A stretch of DNA of 37,535 nucleotides, from positions 1 to 37,535 of the forward strand of contig JADFNB010000030.1 of the NCBI GenBank assembly GCA_022563595.1, written 5' to 3'. Below are positions 22,594 to 31,611 of this stretch, piece after piece. Origin of the DNA: Gemmatimonadota bacterium. Lineage in GTDB: Bacteria; Gemmatimonadota; Gemmatimonadetes; Gemmatimonadales; GWC2-71-9. Positions within the stretch are counted from its first letter, which is position 1, and each line of letters begins with the position of its first letter. The notes beneath the pieces are model-generated. The model saw only the letters and a program-made list of their open reading frames with translations, made no database searches and had not been told where the DNA came from. Made by a program: the position numbers and the translations under genes.

Positions 22594-23067
22594 TTAGTTG
22601 CGGATCGCCCCAACGATGGTCTCGAACACGGCGCGCAGCTCAGTCGCGACTTCCTCGAGTCCGGGATAGGGCGCGAACTGGTGCACTGGATCGTGGTAGC
22701 GCACCATTACGCGGCCGTCCGGCCGCTCCATCACGATCAGTTTGAGGGGTGGTTCGATGCCGCCGCTACGGTTGATTGCCAGGATCTGCTTCATGTATCG
22801 CGGGTGAAAGAAGAAGATCTGTCGCATGCCAGGGACCCGCATGCCCACCATGCGCAGCATCTGTTGAGGATTGACCTCGTGCACGACCATGAGGTTCTCG
22901 CCCTCGATTGCCTGCTTCAGCATGGCGAGGGTGGTCTCGAAGTCGTGGGCCGAAGGGACGGTGACAAGGAAGTCTGGCGGCGGCGGACTCTGTTGCGCCG
23001 CGCTCGGCGGCGGCGCCGCGAGGGTGGCGACGAAGATCGCGCTCCCGATGAGTGTGAGTCGCTTCAC
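22594..23067 (-). CDS. exported DUF302 domain protein
   Basis: The 157-residue product from GTG 23067 has a signal peptide (LTLIGSAIFVATLAAPPPSA) and a DUF302 domain (about 40-150): PSAHDFETTLAMLKQAIEGE, LMVVHEVNPQQMLRMVGM, RQIFFFHPRYMKQIL and PLKLIVMERPDGRVMVRYHD. DUF302 proteins are often found with sulfur-oxidation or heavy-metal genes, but their role is not established. The upstream GTG at 23073 is an alternative. It lies 35 bases after merT on the same message. Confidence 0.8.
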   Translation of the reverse strand: MKRLTLIGSAIFVATLAAPPPSAAQQSPPPPDFLVTVPSAHDFETTLAMLKQAIEGENLMVVHEVNPQQMLRMVGMRVPGMRQIFFFHPRYMKQILAINRSGGIEPPLKLIVMERPDGRVMVRYHDPVHQFAPYPGLEEVATELRAVFETIVGAIRN

Positions 23068-23102
23068 GGTCACCTCGAGTAGTGTCGTGCGATGGGCGCC
23101 GG

Positions 23103-23444
23103 TCACAGCACCCACTCGGACCAAGTGGGGTAGGTAGCGAAGATGACCGAGACGATCGTAGCGGTCCACAGCATGATCTTCGTGCGGCGCCGGACCTTCT
23201 CGTCGGCACACGGCTTGTCGGGATCGCACGCCTTCTTCTCCTCGCGGTCGAGCTGATAGAAGCCGAGCCCGAGCGTGAGCGCCGACGCCCCGAGGAGGTA
23301 TGGCCGGATCGGCTCGAACGTACTCGCGAGTCCTGCTCCCGAGATACCTGCGGCGACGGCCAGCAGCGGCCCCGCGCAGCAGAGCGTGGACGCGAAGGCG
23401 GCGGCGAGGCCGGCGCCGGCTGCGCCGATAGCCTTCCCGATCAT
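23103..23444 (-). CDS. merT: mercuric ion transport protein MerT
   Basis: MerT is an inner-membrane protein that moves Hg(II) from MerP to the cytoplasm. The 113-residue product has three hydrophobic helices, the Cys pair in the first helix (STLCCAGPL, Cys 22-23) and the second Cys pair on the cytoplasmic loop (ACDPDKPCADEK, Cys 73 and 79), both needed for mercury transfer. The ATG overlaps the thioredoxin-like gene stop as ATGA. Confidence 0.9.
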   Translation of the reverse strand: MIGKAIGAAGAGLAAAFASTLCCAGPLLAVAAGISGAGLASTFEPIRPYLLGASALTLGLGFYQLDREEKKACDPDKPCADEKVRRRTKIMLWTATIVSVIFATYPTWSEWVL

Positions 23445-23734
23445 GTGACGGCCGCCATGGCAAGACGGATCATCTCGGCCGACGGCACGCCGTCGGCCCG
23501 GCAGGCCGAGGCGGCAACACCGGCCTCGACTCCGGTCACATCCCGCCCGTCCACGAGGACCGTCGGGGATCCGTACTGCTTGACGTATTCGGGTGCGTTG
23601 GGGTCATGCTGGTTCCACTCCTGCCAGGTCGGCGGCAGGTCGGCCGCCTCCAGCGCGGCGCGGATATTGGCCCGTGCGTCGTCCACGTTCGGGCAGCCGT
23701 CGAAGTACACCAGTTCGATTCCGGGCATCGTCAC
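23441..23734 (-). CDS. thioredoxin-like small protein in mer operon
   Basis: This protein of about 95 residues has the thioredoxin-like start IELVYFDGCPNVDDARANIRAAL, with one Cys in the redox position (YFDGCPN) and no second Cys nearby. A cis-Pro segment (YGSPTVLVDGRDVTG) follows, with a further Cys (ASACRADG) in the next helix. Similar small proteins are common next to metal-resistance genes; mercury handling is likely by context but not shown. GTG at 23734 overlaps the merR stop; ATG at 23728 is an equally good start after AAGGAG. Confidence 0.75.
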   Translation of the reverse strand: MTMPGIELVYFDGCPNVDDARANIRAALEAADLPPTWQEWNQHDPNAPEYVKQYGSPTVLVDGRDVTGVEAGVAASACRADGVPSAEMIRLAMAAVT

Positions 23735-24141
23735 AACTCTCCTTGGGGTTCCAGCGCCTCGATGATGGGGCAGTCGTCGGTGGAGCGCCGTGCGTCACAG
23801 GCCTTCACCAGCTCGCGCAAGGCCGCGCGCATCTGCTCCAGCTCGGTCACCTTGGCGTCAATCCGTGTGATGGTGTGCACCGCCTGGGCCTCTACCGCCT
23901 CGCAGTTGGTCTCAGGGTCTACCCGCAGGGCCAGCAGGTCGGCTATTTCTCTGAGCGTGAAGCCCAGTTCCTGCGCCCGCTTGATGAACCTGATGCGCCG
24001 GGCCGCGTCCGGCGAGTACTGGCGGTAGCCAGCGCGGGTTCTGGGCGGCTCCGGGAGCAGGGCGCGGCGCTCGTAATATCTTACCGTTTCGACGTTTACG
24101 CCGGCTTGCCGGGCAAGCTGTCCGATCGTCAGCACGTTCAT
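23731..24141 (-). CDS. merR: mercury-responsive regulator MerR
   Basis: This 136-residue repressor/activator has a winged-helix N-terminus (LTIGQLARQAGVNVETVRYY) and a dimer helix. The three mercury-binding Cys are at residues 80, 115 and 124, spaced exactly as in classical MerR (82, 117, 126): NCEAV, KACDARR and DDCPI. MerR keeps the operon off and turns it on when Hg(II) binds. Here merR is the first gene of the operon it controls. The codon before (24144) is also ATG. The mapped promoter puts the transcription start almost on the start codon, so the merR message may be leaderless. Confidence 0.93.
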   Translation of the reverse strand: MNVLTIGQLARQAGVNVETVRYYERRALLPEPPRTRAGYRQYSPDAARRIRFIKRAQELGFTLREIADLLALRVDPETNCEAVEAQAVHTITRIDAKVTELEQMRAALRELVKACDARRSTDDCPIIEALEPQGEL

Positions 24142-24149
24142 CATCGCAA

Positions 24150-24180
24150 TAATAAACCCCGTACCTAGGTACAGGGTCAA
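24150..24180 (-). promoter_or_regulatory. mer operon promoter/operator
   Basis: On the - strand, TTGACC (24180-24175) and TTATTA (24155-24150) have a 19-base spacer, the over-long spacing that MerR-type regulators correct by twisting DNA. The spacer carries the dyad TGTACCTAGGTACG, matching the GTAC...GTAC core of the mer operator. Transcription runs leftward through merR to the merB fragment. Confidence 0.85.
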
Positions 24181-24256
24181 GTCGGTCGCTCTGGCGCTGC
24201 GCAGGTTATCGCCGCGTCCCCAAGGTTTGCGCTGGCGCAGCCACTCCGCATGCCCG

Positions 24257-25513
24257 CTAGAAGCCGTAGCGCACCGTGAGGAAGATGTTGTCGTTGTCGT
24301 CCAACGCACCGAAGAGGTCCTGGGAACCACCGCCGAACACGTTCGCGCCGACGGCCGCCCAGAGTTCGTCCGTGAGCCGGTGCCGCACCTCGGGAATCAC
24401 CAGATAGTCGGCCTCAGAGAGGCCGGCAAAAAGGAACAGGGAAAGCTGCCACGTCTGATACGCAAGCTGCTGCGTATAGCGGAGGGTTGCCACGTGGCGC
24501 ACCTCGTCCCGCGGCTCGAAGCCCGCGACCAGGTTAGCGACGTAGGCGTCGTGGTCCTGCATCCACTCGGCGTAGTACTGTAGGCCGAGCTGACCTTCGG
24601 CCCCGATCTGTCGGCGATACCCGAGCAGTGCCCTGATCTCGGAGTTCGGGATCCAGGGATCGGCACCGGCAGGGTCTTCCCGGGAGTCGTAGTAGCCGAC
24701 TTCCGCGCTCACGACGCCGCCAAACCCCGCGCGCTCGAGGCTGGCACCGTAGGCGTTGAGGCGCGGGAAGCGCAACACGACCCGGGCGGCCGCCGGATCC
24801 GTATCCGGTTGCGGCGCGGGGCTGCCATGGAACCCGCGAGACGCATACAGCGAGACATCGGCGCCGGCAAGCCTGTGGTACACGCGGCCGGCCACCTGGA
24901 TGTTCGCGAGGCGTAGCTCGGGGCGTTGCTCGATGCGCGCCAGCCCGGGGAACGGATCGGCGAGCACGAACCGGTCCGGTCCCGGCAGCCGATCGGGCGA
25001 GAACGAGGGCGTGAGCACGACCTCGGCCCCGGCGAGCCCGGATACGACGTCCAGCTTCAGCGCATCGACGCCGATCTTCAGGTACTGCAGGGGACGTCCT
25101 GAGAAGAACGCCGTGTAGTCTTTGGGAAACAGGTCGTTGATGAAGATGAGGTCGCCGACACCCCAGGTTACGATCTGACGGCCCAGCCTCAGCGAGAACC
25201 GGTCGATCGTCGCGTCGACGTATGCTTCGCGGACTTCGAGGTCCGACCGATCGGCGAGCGCATCGTGGAAGAAATCGATCTTGGCAAGGAACCCGGCCGT
25301 CCCACTGGCCGAGTAGTCCTCCAACTCCAGCTGCAGCCGCTCCTCACCCAGCAGGAAATCCTTCGTCTGCAGTCCGGGGCTGTCGGCGCCGGTCGTACGG
25401 ACTGACCAGTTGGCCTGAACGAACCCATGCAGCAGCCCATCGATTCCTTGCGCGGCCGCCCCTTGCGCGGTTGCGACCATGCTGAAGACCAGCAAGGCCG
25501 GTCGGATGCGCAT
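24257..25513 (-). CDS. outer-membrane beta-barrel protein (DUF1302-like)
   Basis: The 418-residue product has a signal peptide (PALLVFSMVATAQGAAAQG) and many alternating amphipathic strands, ending in a terminal aromatic (FLTVRYGF), as outer-membrane porins do. Blocks such as LEVREAYVDATIDRFSLRLG, RQIVTWGVGDLIFINDLFPK and FSGRPLQYLKIGVDALKLDV fit DUF1302-type barrels encoded next to MMPL transporters and LolA-like proteins. It is the last gene of the transporter cluster. Substrate unknown; a lipid or hydrophobic compound is suggested by the neighbours. Confidence 0.8.
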   Translation of the reverse strand: MRIRPALLVFSMVATAQGAAAQGIDGLLHGFVQANWSVRTTGADSPGLQTKDFLLGEERLQLELEDYSASGTAGFLAKIDFFHDALADRSDLEVREAYVDATIDRFSLRLGRQIVTWGVGDLIFINDLFPKDYTAFFSGRPLQYLKIGVDALKLDVVSGLAGAEVVLTPSFSPDRLPGPDRFVLADPFPGLARIEQRPELRLANIQVAGRVYHRLAGADVSLYASRGFHGSPAPQPDTDPAAARVVLRFPRLNAYGASLERAGFGGVVSAEVGYYDSREDPAGADPWIPNSEIRALLGYRRQIGAEGQLGLQYYAEWMQDHDAYVANLVAGFEPRDEVRHVATLRYTQQLAYQTWQLSLFLFAGLSEADYLVIPEVRHRLTDELWAAVGANVFGGGSQDLFGALDDNDNIFLTVRYGF

Positions 25514-25522
25514 ACCGTCCGG

Positions 25523-26338
25523 TTACCGGATCCAACGCCGTGGCGGCCGGCGGAGGCTTCTCTCGGTGAAGAGGTCGTCGGGCACGCCCTGGTCGTAGGC
25601 GATGTCCGACATCGTCACCTCGGTGCGGTGTCCCGTCTTGACGTTTTCCATCGTTCGTCTGACAACCGTTGGTATGGTAGCCTCACCGGCCGTGATGTCA
25701 CGGATCTCGTTGCTGGTGAAGACGCGGGAGAGCGTTCCCTGGACGTCGTAGTACTCTTCGCGCAGCGGCAGATAGGTCACTTGGTCGATCCACGCAACCT
25801 TGCGCGTGTAGCCGGCCGGTCTGGTCGGCCGACTCTCGACCACGAACACAGCGTGCGTGTTCACTGTGTCCTCGCGGAGCAGCTGGTACTCGTCCGCGCC
25901 GATATCCCGGCCGGAGATGTCCTCATAGCTGAAGTCCGAGCCCACGAAGCTCGAGTGGGCGTCGGAGGCGGCGATGCGCCGCACGAGGTTGATGGCCGGC
26001 AAGTAGATCCAGCGATCGTCATCCCGTTCCGGGTACTTCCATACCATAAAGGCCGTCCCTCGCACGTCCGACGGGCGGTGGAAGTACATGTAGTAGCGTT
26101 GCTCGTCCTCCCCCACGTTCTTCCTGATCATCGTGAGCTCGCGAACTCGGCGGCGTCCCTGCTTGCTGACGAGGACCATCTCCATCCGGGCGCGAAAGTC
26201 CGTGCCGGCGGCGTAGAACGCCGCCTGGGAGCGCGCGATGATCCCCCTAGCGTCGCTCTGCTGCCGAGGCGTGTTCGGCCCTGGCGAGGCGTAGATCGCG
26301 GCGGCGGTCGCAAGCGCGAGGAGTGCTTTCCCTATCAT
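25523..26338 (-). CDS. outer membrane lipoprotein-sorting (LolA-like) protein
   Basis: This 271-residue protein has a signal segment (ALLALATAAAIYASPGPN) and a LolA/LppX-like half-barrel: ARSQAAFYAAGTDFRARMEM, KYPERDDDRWIYLPAINLVR, the SFVGSDFSYEDISGRD signature of the outer membrane lipoprotein-sorting family, and WIDQVTYLPLREEYYDVQG. These periplasmic proteins carry a lipid between membranes, typically paired with an RND/MMPL transporter and a barrel protein, as here. It starts one base before the transporter gene ends. Confidence 0.87.
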   Translation of the reverse strand: MIGKALLALATAAAIYASPGPNTPRQQSDARGIIARSQAAFYAAGTDFRARMEMVLVSKQGRRRVRELTMIRKNVGEDEQRYYMYFHRPSDVRGTAFMVWKYPERDDDRWIYLPAINLVRRIAASDAHSSFVGSDFSYEDISGRDIGADEYQLLREDTVNTHAVFVVESRPTRPAGYTRKVAWIDQVTYLPLREEYYDVQGTLSRVFTSNEIRDITAGEATIPTVVRRTMENVKTGHRTEVTMSDIAYDQGVPDDLFTERSLRRPPRRWIR

Positions 26339-26339
26339 A

Positions 26340-28652
26340 TCAGGCCTTCGGAGATGCGAGTGCTAGTTCGCGGCGGAACAACCGGTGACCAACGACGCCC
26401 ATGATACCGGGCAACACGAGGAGTGACGCGAGTGCACTGAAGATCATGAGGGTGGCGAAGAATACTCCCACGGTCACGTATGGTGTCAGGGTCGAGAGCG
26501 TGAGCGGTAGGAACCCGATGACGATCACCAACGCGTTGCGCGCGATGGCCCGCGCCGGCAGCCTGAACAGCGCCTCGTTAGCTCGAGCCAGGTTACCCCA
26601 CTCCGCTACGCGCTCGCGGTACCGGTGGATGAGGTGAATCGCGAAGTCGATTGCCAGCCCGAGGCTGAGGGACGACGTGACGGCGATCGGCATGTCGTAA
26701 TCCTTTCCGACAAACCCCACCAGAGCGTACGAGAAGATGATCGCCACCGACAGCGGCACCATCGACACGAATCCCAGCGGTACCGACCGGAACAGAAAGA
26801 CCATGAGGATGAGCACGACCACGAAGCTCCCGAGCACTGCTCGGAGCATCCCCACCACCATGAGGTCCTGCCACACCTTGTTGATGTACGTGAGGCCTGA
26901 CCAGCGAAGCGTGAGTCCCGCGGGCGCGACATCGCTGAAATCGGCCACGCTGCGTGTGACGCTCTCCATGTCGCGGTTGTCGCCCGACTTCATCTGTATC
27001 CAGAGATTTGCCTGGTTGGCGTTGTAGTCGATGAGGTTGTCCAGCTCGTTGGGATCGCCCGACGATTGTGCGAGAAAGAGATACTGGCCCACCGCCTCGC
27101 GGCTGTCCGGCACGACGTCGAACGCGGGATCCGCGTCGTGCAGGGCATAGTTCGTACGTCGCACGACGTCGGCGATCGAGGTCACCTTCCCGACCGCGGG
27201 CTGGGCCTCTAGGTAGCGACCCAACCGATCGACATATGCCATTGTCGCCGGGTCCTTGATCGGTTCCTCGCCCTCTCCTGCCACCACCAGATACGCCATG
27301 TAGGTGCCGCCGAACAGATCGTTCATGACCCGATCCGCGACGCGCACGGGCTCGCCCTTACGGAACCACCGCACCGGGTTGTCGTTCACGACGATCCTGC
27401 GCAGCCCAATGACGCCGAGGCCCAGGAGGATCAACGTCGCTACCAGGAGCGGCCTGGCCCGCCGGAACGCGAACGCGCCGAGGCGCTCGAGCGTGCCTGC
27501 CCATCCGGTAGGGCTCGCGGTCGTGCGCCGGGCCAGTTTGGTCAGCCGTTCCTCGCGCATGAGCATGATGCAGGCCGGGATCAGCGTGATCGTCAGGAGC
27601 CAGGCGGCAATGATACCGACCGCCATGAAGAGGCCGAACACCCGAACAGGAGGAATGTCTGCCAGTGCAAGCGAGGCGAATCCCACCGCGGTCGTGATCG
27701 TGGTGAACAGCATCGGTCGGAACAGCTCGTGCATGGACGCTTGGAGTGTCGCGGCCCGATCCCGCACGGTCGGATAACGGTCGTGGAACTCGCTCAACAG
27801 GTGCACGGTGTCGAGCACGGCGATCGGCATCAAGAACACCGGGATCATCGAACTCATGATGTGGACCGTGTTGCCGAGCCCGATCATGGTGCCCATGGCC
27901 CACACGACGCTGAACATGGCCACCACCATGGCCGGAATGATCAACAGAACGCTGCGGAACAGCAGCCAGAGCAAGAGGAAGATCACCAGGCCGGTGAGCG
28001 GGGCGGTGATCCCCATCTGCTTGAACATCTCGTGCCCGAAGGTGTCCTCGGCAACCGGCAGGCCGGCCAGGTAGAGCCGCTGTTCGGGGCTCAGTTCCTC
28101 AGCGGCGATCCGCTCGATCTCCTGCGAGATCCGGTAGCTCTCGCTTTTCTGTTGGATCGGTATGTACAGTGCGACCCCGGTGCCATCCTCCGATGCCAGC
28201 TTGTCCGCCAGCAGCGGGTTCGAATTGATTCTTTGCCGGATCGCCTCGGCTTCGGCATCTGAGTGCGGAGGCTCCGTCATGACCGGTCCGATACGGAGGA
28301 ATCCGCCGTCGATCGTGATGTCGTCGGTGGTCGTCAGGCTCACGATGTCGTCGATGAGCACGCCGGGAATGGCGGCGATCCGCTCGGTGAGACGGGCAAC
28401 CCGGCGGAGCGGATCGGGCCGGAACATGCCGCCGTCGTCCACGATGCCGACGACCAGCAGGTCGTTGATACCGAAATCCCTCTTGACCGCGTTGTACGTG
28501 ACGCGGTCCGGCTGATCGGCTTCCAGCATGTTCTCGGGATCAGTGTCGATGACGACACCACGGAACTGCCACCCGAAGAACAGCGTCAGAGCCGTCGCCA
28601 ATGCGATGGTGCGCCAGGGATAGCGGATGGCGAACGCCGTGAGCGGATTCAC
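26340..28652 (-). CDS. MMPL/RND family transporter
   Basis: The 770-residue inner-membrane protein has the RND layout: one helix at 13-30, a periplasmic domain, six helices, a second domain and a last helix group. FKQMGITAPLTGLVIFLLLW and DTVHLLSEFHDRYPTV appear in the first half; LSLGLAIDFAIHLIHRYRE and IARNALVIVIGFLPLTLSTL in the second. The GLAIDFAIH and HLLSEF-type motifs hold the acidic residues of the MMPL/SSD proton path. Such exporters move lipids or hydrophobic molecules. With the LolA-like protein and barrel it forms a likely three-part export route across the envelope. Confidence 0.88.
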   Translation of the reverse strand: MNPLTAFAIRYPWRTIALATALTLFFGWQFRGVVIDTDPENMLEADQPDRVTYNAVKRDFGINDLLVVGIVDDGGMFRPDPLRRVARLTERIAAIPGVLIDDIVSLTTTDDITIDGGFLRIGPVMTEPPHSDAEAEAIRQRINSNPLLADKLASEDGTGVALYIPIQQKSESYRISQEIERIAAEELSPEQRLYLAGLPVAEDTFGHEMFKQMGITAPLTGLVIFLLLWLLFRSVLLIIPAMVVAMFSVVWAMGTMIGLGNTVHIMSSMIPVFLMPIAVLDTVHLLSEFHDRYPTVRDRAATLQASMHELFRPMLFTTITTAVGFASLALADIPPVRVFGLFMAVGIIAAWLLTITLIPACIMLMREERLTKLARRTTASPTGWAGTLERLGAFAFRRARPLLVATLILLGLGVIGLRRIVVNDNPVRWFRKGEPVRVADRVMNDLFGGTYMAYLVVAGEGEEPIKDPATMAYVDRLGRYLEAQPAVGKVTSIADVVRRTNYALHDADPAFDVVPDSREAVGQYLFLAQSSGDPNELDNLIDYNANQANLWIQMKSGDNRDMESVTRSVADFSDVAPAGLTLRWSGLTYINKVWQDLMVVGMLRAVLGSFVVVLILMVFLFRSVPLGFVSMVPLSVAIIFSYALVGFVGKDYDMPIAVTSSLSLGLAIDFAIHLIHRYRERVAEWGNLARANEALFRLPARAIARNALVIVIGFLPLTLSTLTPYVTVGVFFATLMIFSALASLLVLPGIMGVVGHRLFRRELALASPKA

Positions 28653-28698
28653 GTGGATCTCCCTCCGTCAGTCGGGCCCTTGTGGCTGGCCATGCCGC

Positions 28699-29286
28699 CT
28701 AGACCCAGCCGAACCGCACCAGCGTCTTGCTCGCCCGCAAGGCGAACACCGCGGCTAGCGCGGTGAGCACAACGGTCAGGCCCACATTGAAGCGCCCGAA
28801 AACCTGTAGCCCCAGAATGATCGTGACGATCACGAGAAAGAGACAAAACGTCGCGAGGCGCTTCCGCAGCATACGATGGGGCTTGAGGCGACCGGTGAGG
28901 TCGTCCGGGATCGCGTCCGGCCTCGCCTCGGCGAGGATCCCGTCGATGATCGGCTGGAGCCGCAGGTGCACGAATGAGAGCAGCCCCATCAGAGTAAACA
29001 GCAGGATTGTCTTGACGAGCAGCACCCAGTTACCCCACAGCGCGGCGATGCCGAGCGGCCCCGTGACCAACAGCAGGACGCCGGTGATGAGCACCGTCCA
29101 TTGAAAGGTGAAGCAGCGCTGTGCCCCGCGCCGGATGATGTTCTCCATGTAGTTGTCGGCGTCGTAGTTGAACGACGGCCCCAACTGCGCCCGCTCGTTC
29201 ACCACGATGAGGTTGAACAACGGGATCGACATGAAGACGAAGGCCATCACGTGCAGAAATTTGAGTGCCGCGTATGCTGTTTCCAC
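28699..29286 (-). CDS. CopD-like/DUF2269-type membrane protein
   Basis: This 195-residue integral membrane protein has about five helices (LKFLHVMAFVFMSIPLFNLI, TFQWTVLITGVLLLVTGPLG, LVKTILLFTLMGLLSFVHLR, LATFCLFLVIVTIILGLQVF). The His in the first helix (KFLHVMAFVF) and the following layout resemble the CopD/DUF2269 group, where such a His may bind haem or metal. The role is unknown. It lies 46 bases before the MMPL gene on the same strand. Confidence 0.7.
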   Translation of the reverse strand: METAYAALKFLHVMAFVFMSIPLFNLIVVNERAQLGPSFNYDADNYMENIIRRGAQRCFTFQWTVLITGVLLLVTGPLGIAALWGNWVLLVKTILLFTLMGLLSFVHLRLQPIIDGILAEARPDAIPDDLTGRLKPHRMLRKRLATFCLFLVIVTIILGLQVFGRFNVGLTVVLTALAAVFALRASKTLVRFGWV

Positions 29287-29352
29287 TTTCCGCTCCGTTG
29301 GTTGGCGTTCGCTTCAGAAGACCAAGACGCTGCTCACCGACGCCGATGCGAG

Positions 29353-31569
29353 CTAGTCGGGGATCGACACGGTCCGCGTCGCCACGGCCGTCCGCGCCGT
29401 GGCATCGGTCACGCGTACCGCAAACACATAGCGCCCGGGCGGCAGCGTCGAGACGTCCATGGTCACCGCATCCACGTACGCGCCATCGGATCGCGCGGGG
29501 ACCGTTCGCCGATAGGTGATGATCGCGACCTCGTCCCCCTCTAGGGTGAGGCCGAGAACGTCGCCGATCCCGCCGATCACCCGAGCGAAGATCCCGCGGC
29601 GAGCGAGGGCCGTAGCCTCGACACGAAGCTCCACGTCGTACGTCACGGTGCCGGTGGAGTCCGGTGCCAATGCATAGGACTCCCACACGAGGGCGAGCGC
29701 ATCGCCGGGGACGGTGTCCCGCACCGGGTGAATCTCGAGGTCCGTCCACCGCGCCGCATTCGAGGGCGTGGCGACCATACGTCCCAGCAACAGGTCCGAG
29801 ATATCCACTCCCGAGTCGACCGGCGCGCGGAGGCGGACCGGCAGCGCGCCCCGGAGCGCGCCGTCCCGGCCAAGGGCTTCCACGCGCACCGTCGCGGGCC
29901 CGGGCGGGAGATCGACCGTGCCCAGCACGCCTAGGGGCCCCCGATACGTGCGGAGCACCCGGCCCGCGCGCACTGAGCGCGCGGTATCTGCGGCGCCAAG
30001 GATCGCGATGGAATCGGCGGTCCACGCGAGCGCCGGGGCCTCGCCGAAGATGGCCACGGTCACGAGCCCCGGACGGTCTCCCCTGAACTGCGCCGCCACG
30101 AGCGGCAGCGAGTCTATTGCCGGGAGCGGGACGTTGTCGTAACGGGCCGGGTCCTTCTTCTGCGCCACGTACAGGGCGTGGCGCGAAGCGCCGGCAAAGC
30201 TCGCCCGCGCGTAGCCCTGCGCGATCCCAAAGATGAACCGCAGCCGGGACGGTACGTAGACCCAGAGTATCCGGTTCCGCTCCCGGTCGAGCCGCTCGCC
30301 CGGATTCAGCCGCATGCGATCCGGATCCTGGTGCCAGCCGCGCACCACCACCACCGGATCGCGATCCACGCCCGAGGCACCGAGCGTCGCCTCGAGGTCG
30401 GGCGGCCCGTAGCGCACGTACACGGCGCCGCGTTCCGTCTCCCAGCCGCGGTAGCCGTGAGCGGGATCCGCCCAGCGGTAATCGGCATAGGTGACGCGCG
30501 CGTAGAACTCCGTCCGGGGTTTGTTGCCGGCGGCGATCCAGAGGGGATCCCATGCCCGCCAGTGGATCACCCGTTCGCGCGCACGCTCGGGGACGCCCCT
30601 GCCAGCGTGGGCCGCGCCCGCGTCCTGCGAGAGCACCAGCGGGATGTGCTCGTACGGGGCCCGCGCAGCCGGGTCCAGCAATCGGAACGCGGAATCGTAC
30701 GCCGCTTCAGCCTCTTCCCACGCGTCGGTGCGTGCGAGCGTGAGCCCGTAGAGCGCCCACGCCTGGCCATTCTGGGGCGCGTTGTTCACGAGGCGACGGG
30801 CAACGGTGGCGGCGCTGTCCCATGTGCGGCCGGCGCCCATGGCCACGACCAGGAGCCCGGCGATGTCGAGATCGACCGAGTCCAGGCGGTGCGCTTCCTG
30901 CAGGCTTCGCTCTGCTACTGCCCATTCCACGATGCCGCCGTGCTCCGCCCGCAGCCGGCGACCGAACAGGTCCTCGACATACTCCCAGTCGTTGAGAAAC
31001 GCGTCCTGATCGATGTCGTAGATGGTACCAGACAGCCGATAGCGGTGCGCTTGCTGCTCGTAACGCTGCCAGTCGAGCCGACCGCGTCTGGAGAGTGCCC
31101 GAGCGAGGTACGGCGATCGCGTAGCGCGGGCGGCGGTCACTGCGCGGCTCACGGTGTTCGACACTTGGAGACGGACACTCACCTCGCTTTGGGAGTAGTA
31201 CACGCTGGCGAGAGCGAGCCAGTACTGGGCCGAGTCGGAGGCGAAGCGCGTCGCAAGCCGTAGGTGCTCCTCGGCCTGACGCCGATCGGCGCTCACGTTT
31301 TCCCCGGGGGTAAAGCGGGCAAAGTGGAGGACGCCCAGGCGGTAGTGGGCCTCGGCGTTTCGGAAGTCGCGACGGACGACTCGCTCGAGCAAACGAATGG
31401 CCTCTGCCGAATCGTCCGCCGTGGCGAGACGCTCAAGGTCCGGTAAGGCCTGCGCCGGGAGGGTCACGGCCGACGCCAGGAAGGCCAGGGTGGCGACTCC
31501 GATGCACGGCCACTTCCGCAGGCTGCGCCGTAGGGGGTGGGCTACGCCCTCAGCCCAATCAAGCATCAT
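29353..31569 (-). CDS. GWxTD domain protein with TPR-like repeats
   Basis: The open frame reaches 31866, but the native gene probably begins at ATG 31569 (MMLDWAEGVAHPLRRSLRKW), because sequence before it is an MFS fragment. A signal-like helix follows (GVATLAFLASAVTLPAQA). Residues 45-330 are TPR-like helical repeats (AEAHYRLGVLHFARF, QAWALYGLTLARTDAWEEAE). The GWxTD region is seen as HGYRGWETERGAVYVRYGPPD. C-terminal beta domains follow (TYDVELRVEATALARRG, LPPGRYVFAVRVTD). GWxTD proteins are abundant in Gemmatimonadota and relatives; their function is unknown. Length about 738 residues. Confidence 0.8.
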   Translation of the reverse strand: MMLDWAEGVAHPLRRSLRKWPCIGVATLAFLASAVTLPAQALPDLERLATADDSAEAIRLLERVVRRDFRNAEAHYRLGVLHFARFTPGENVSADRRQAEEHLRLATRFASDSAQYWLALASVYYSQSEVSVRLQVSNTVSRAVTAARATRSPYLARALSRRGRLDWQRYEQQAHRYRLSGTIYDIDQDAFLNDWEYVEDLFGRRLRAEHGGIVEWAVAERSLQEAHRLDSVDLDIAGLLVVAMGAGRTWDSAATVARRLVNNAPQNGQAWALYGLTLARTDAWEEAEAAYDSAFRLLDPAARAPYEHIPLVLSQDAGAAHAGRGVPERARERVIHWRAWDPLWIAAGNKPRTEFYARVTYADYRWADPAHGYRGWETERGAVYVRYGPPDLEATLGASGVDRDPVVVVRGWHQDPDRMRLNPGERLDRERNRILWVYVPSRLRFIFGIAQGYARASFAGASRHALYVAQKKDPARYDNVPLPAIDSLPLVAAQFRGDRPGLVTVAIFGEAPALAWTADSIAILGAADTARSVRAGRVLRTYRGPLGVLGTVDLPPGPATVRVEALGRDGALRGALPVRLRAPVDSGVDISDLLLGRMVATPSNAARWTDLEIHPVRDTVPGDALALVWESYALAPDSTGTVTYDVELRVEATALARRGIFARVIGGIGDVLGLTLEGDEVAIITYRRTVPARSDGAYVDAVTMDVSTLPPGRYVFAVRVTDATARTAVATRTVSIPD

Positions 31570-31611
31570 ACGCCCACGCCGGATACCACGACGTCCCCCG
31601 ACCTTCGGGGC

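Noticed and set aside
29030-30553. Long - strand frame of 507 codons
   Set aside because: Shadow of the GWxTD gene and CopD-like gene in another frame; low-complexity Arg/Gly composition.
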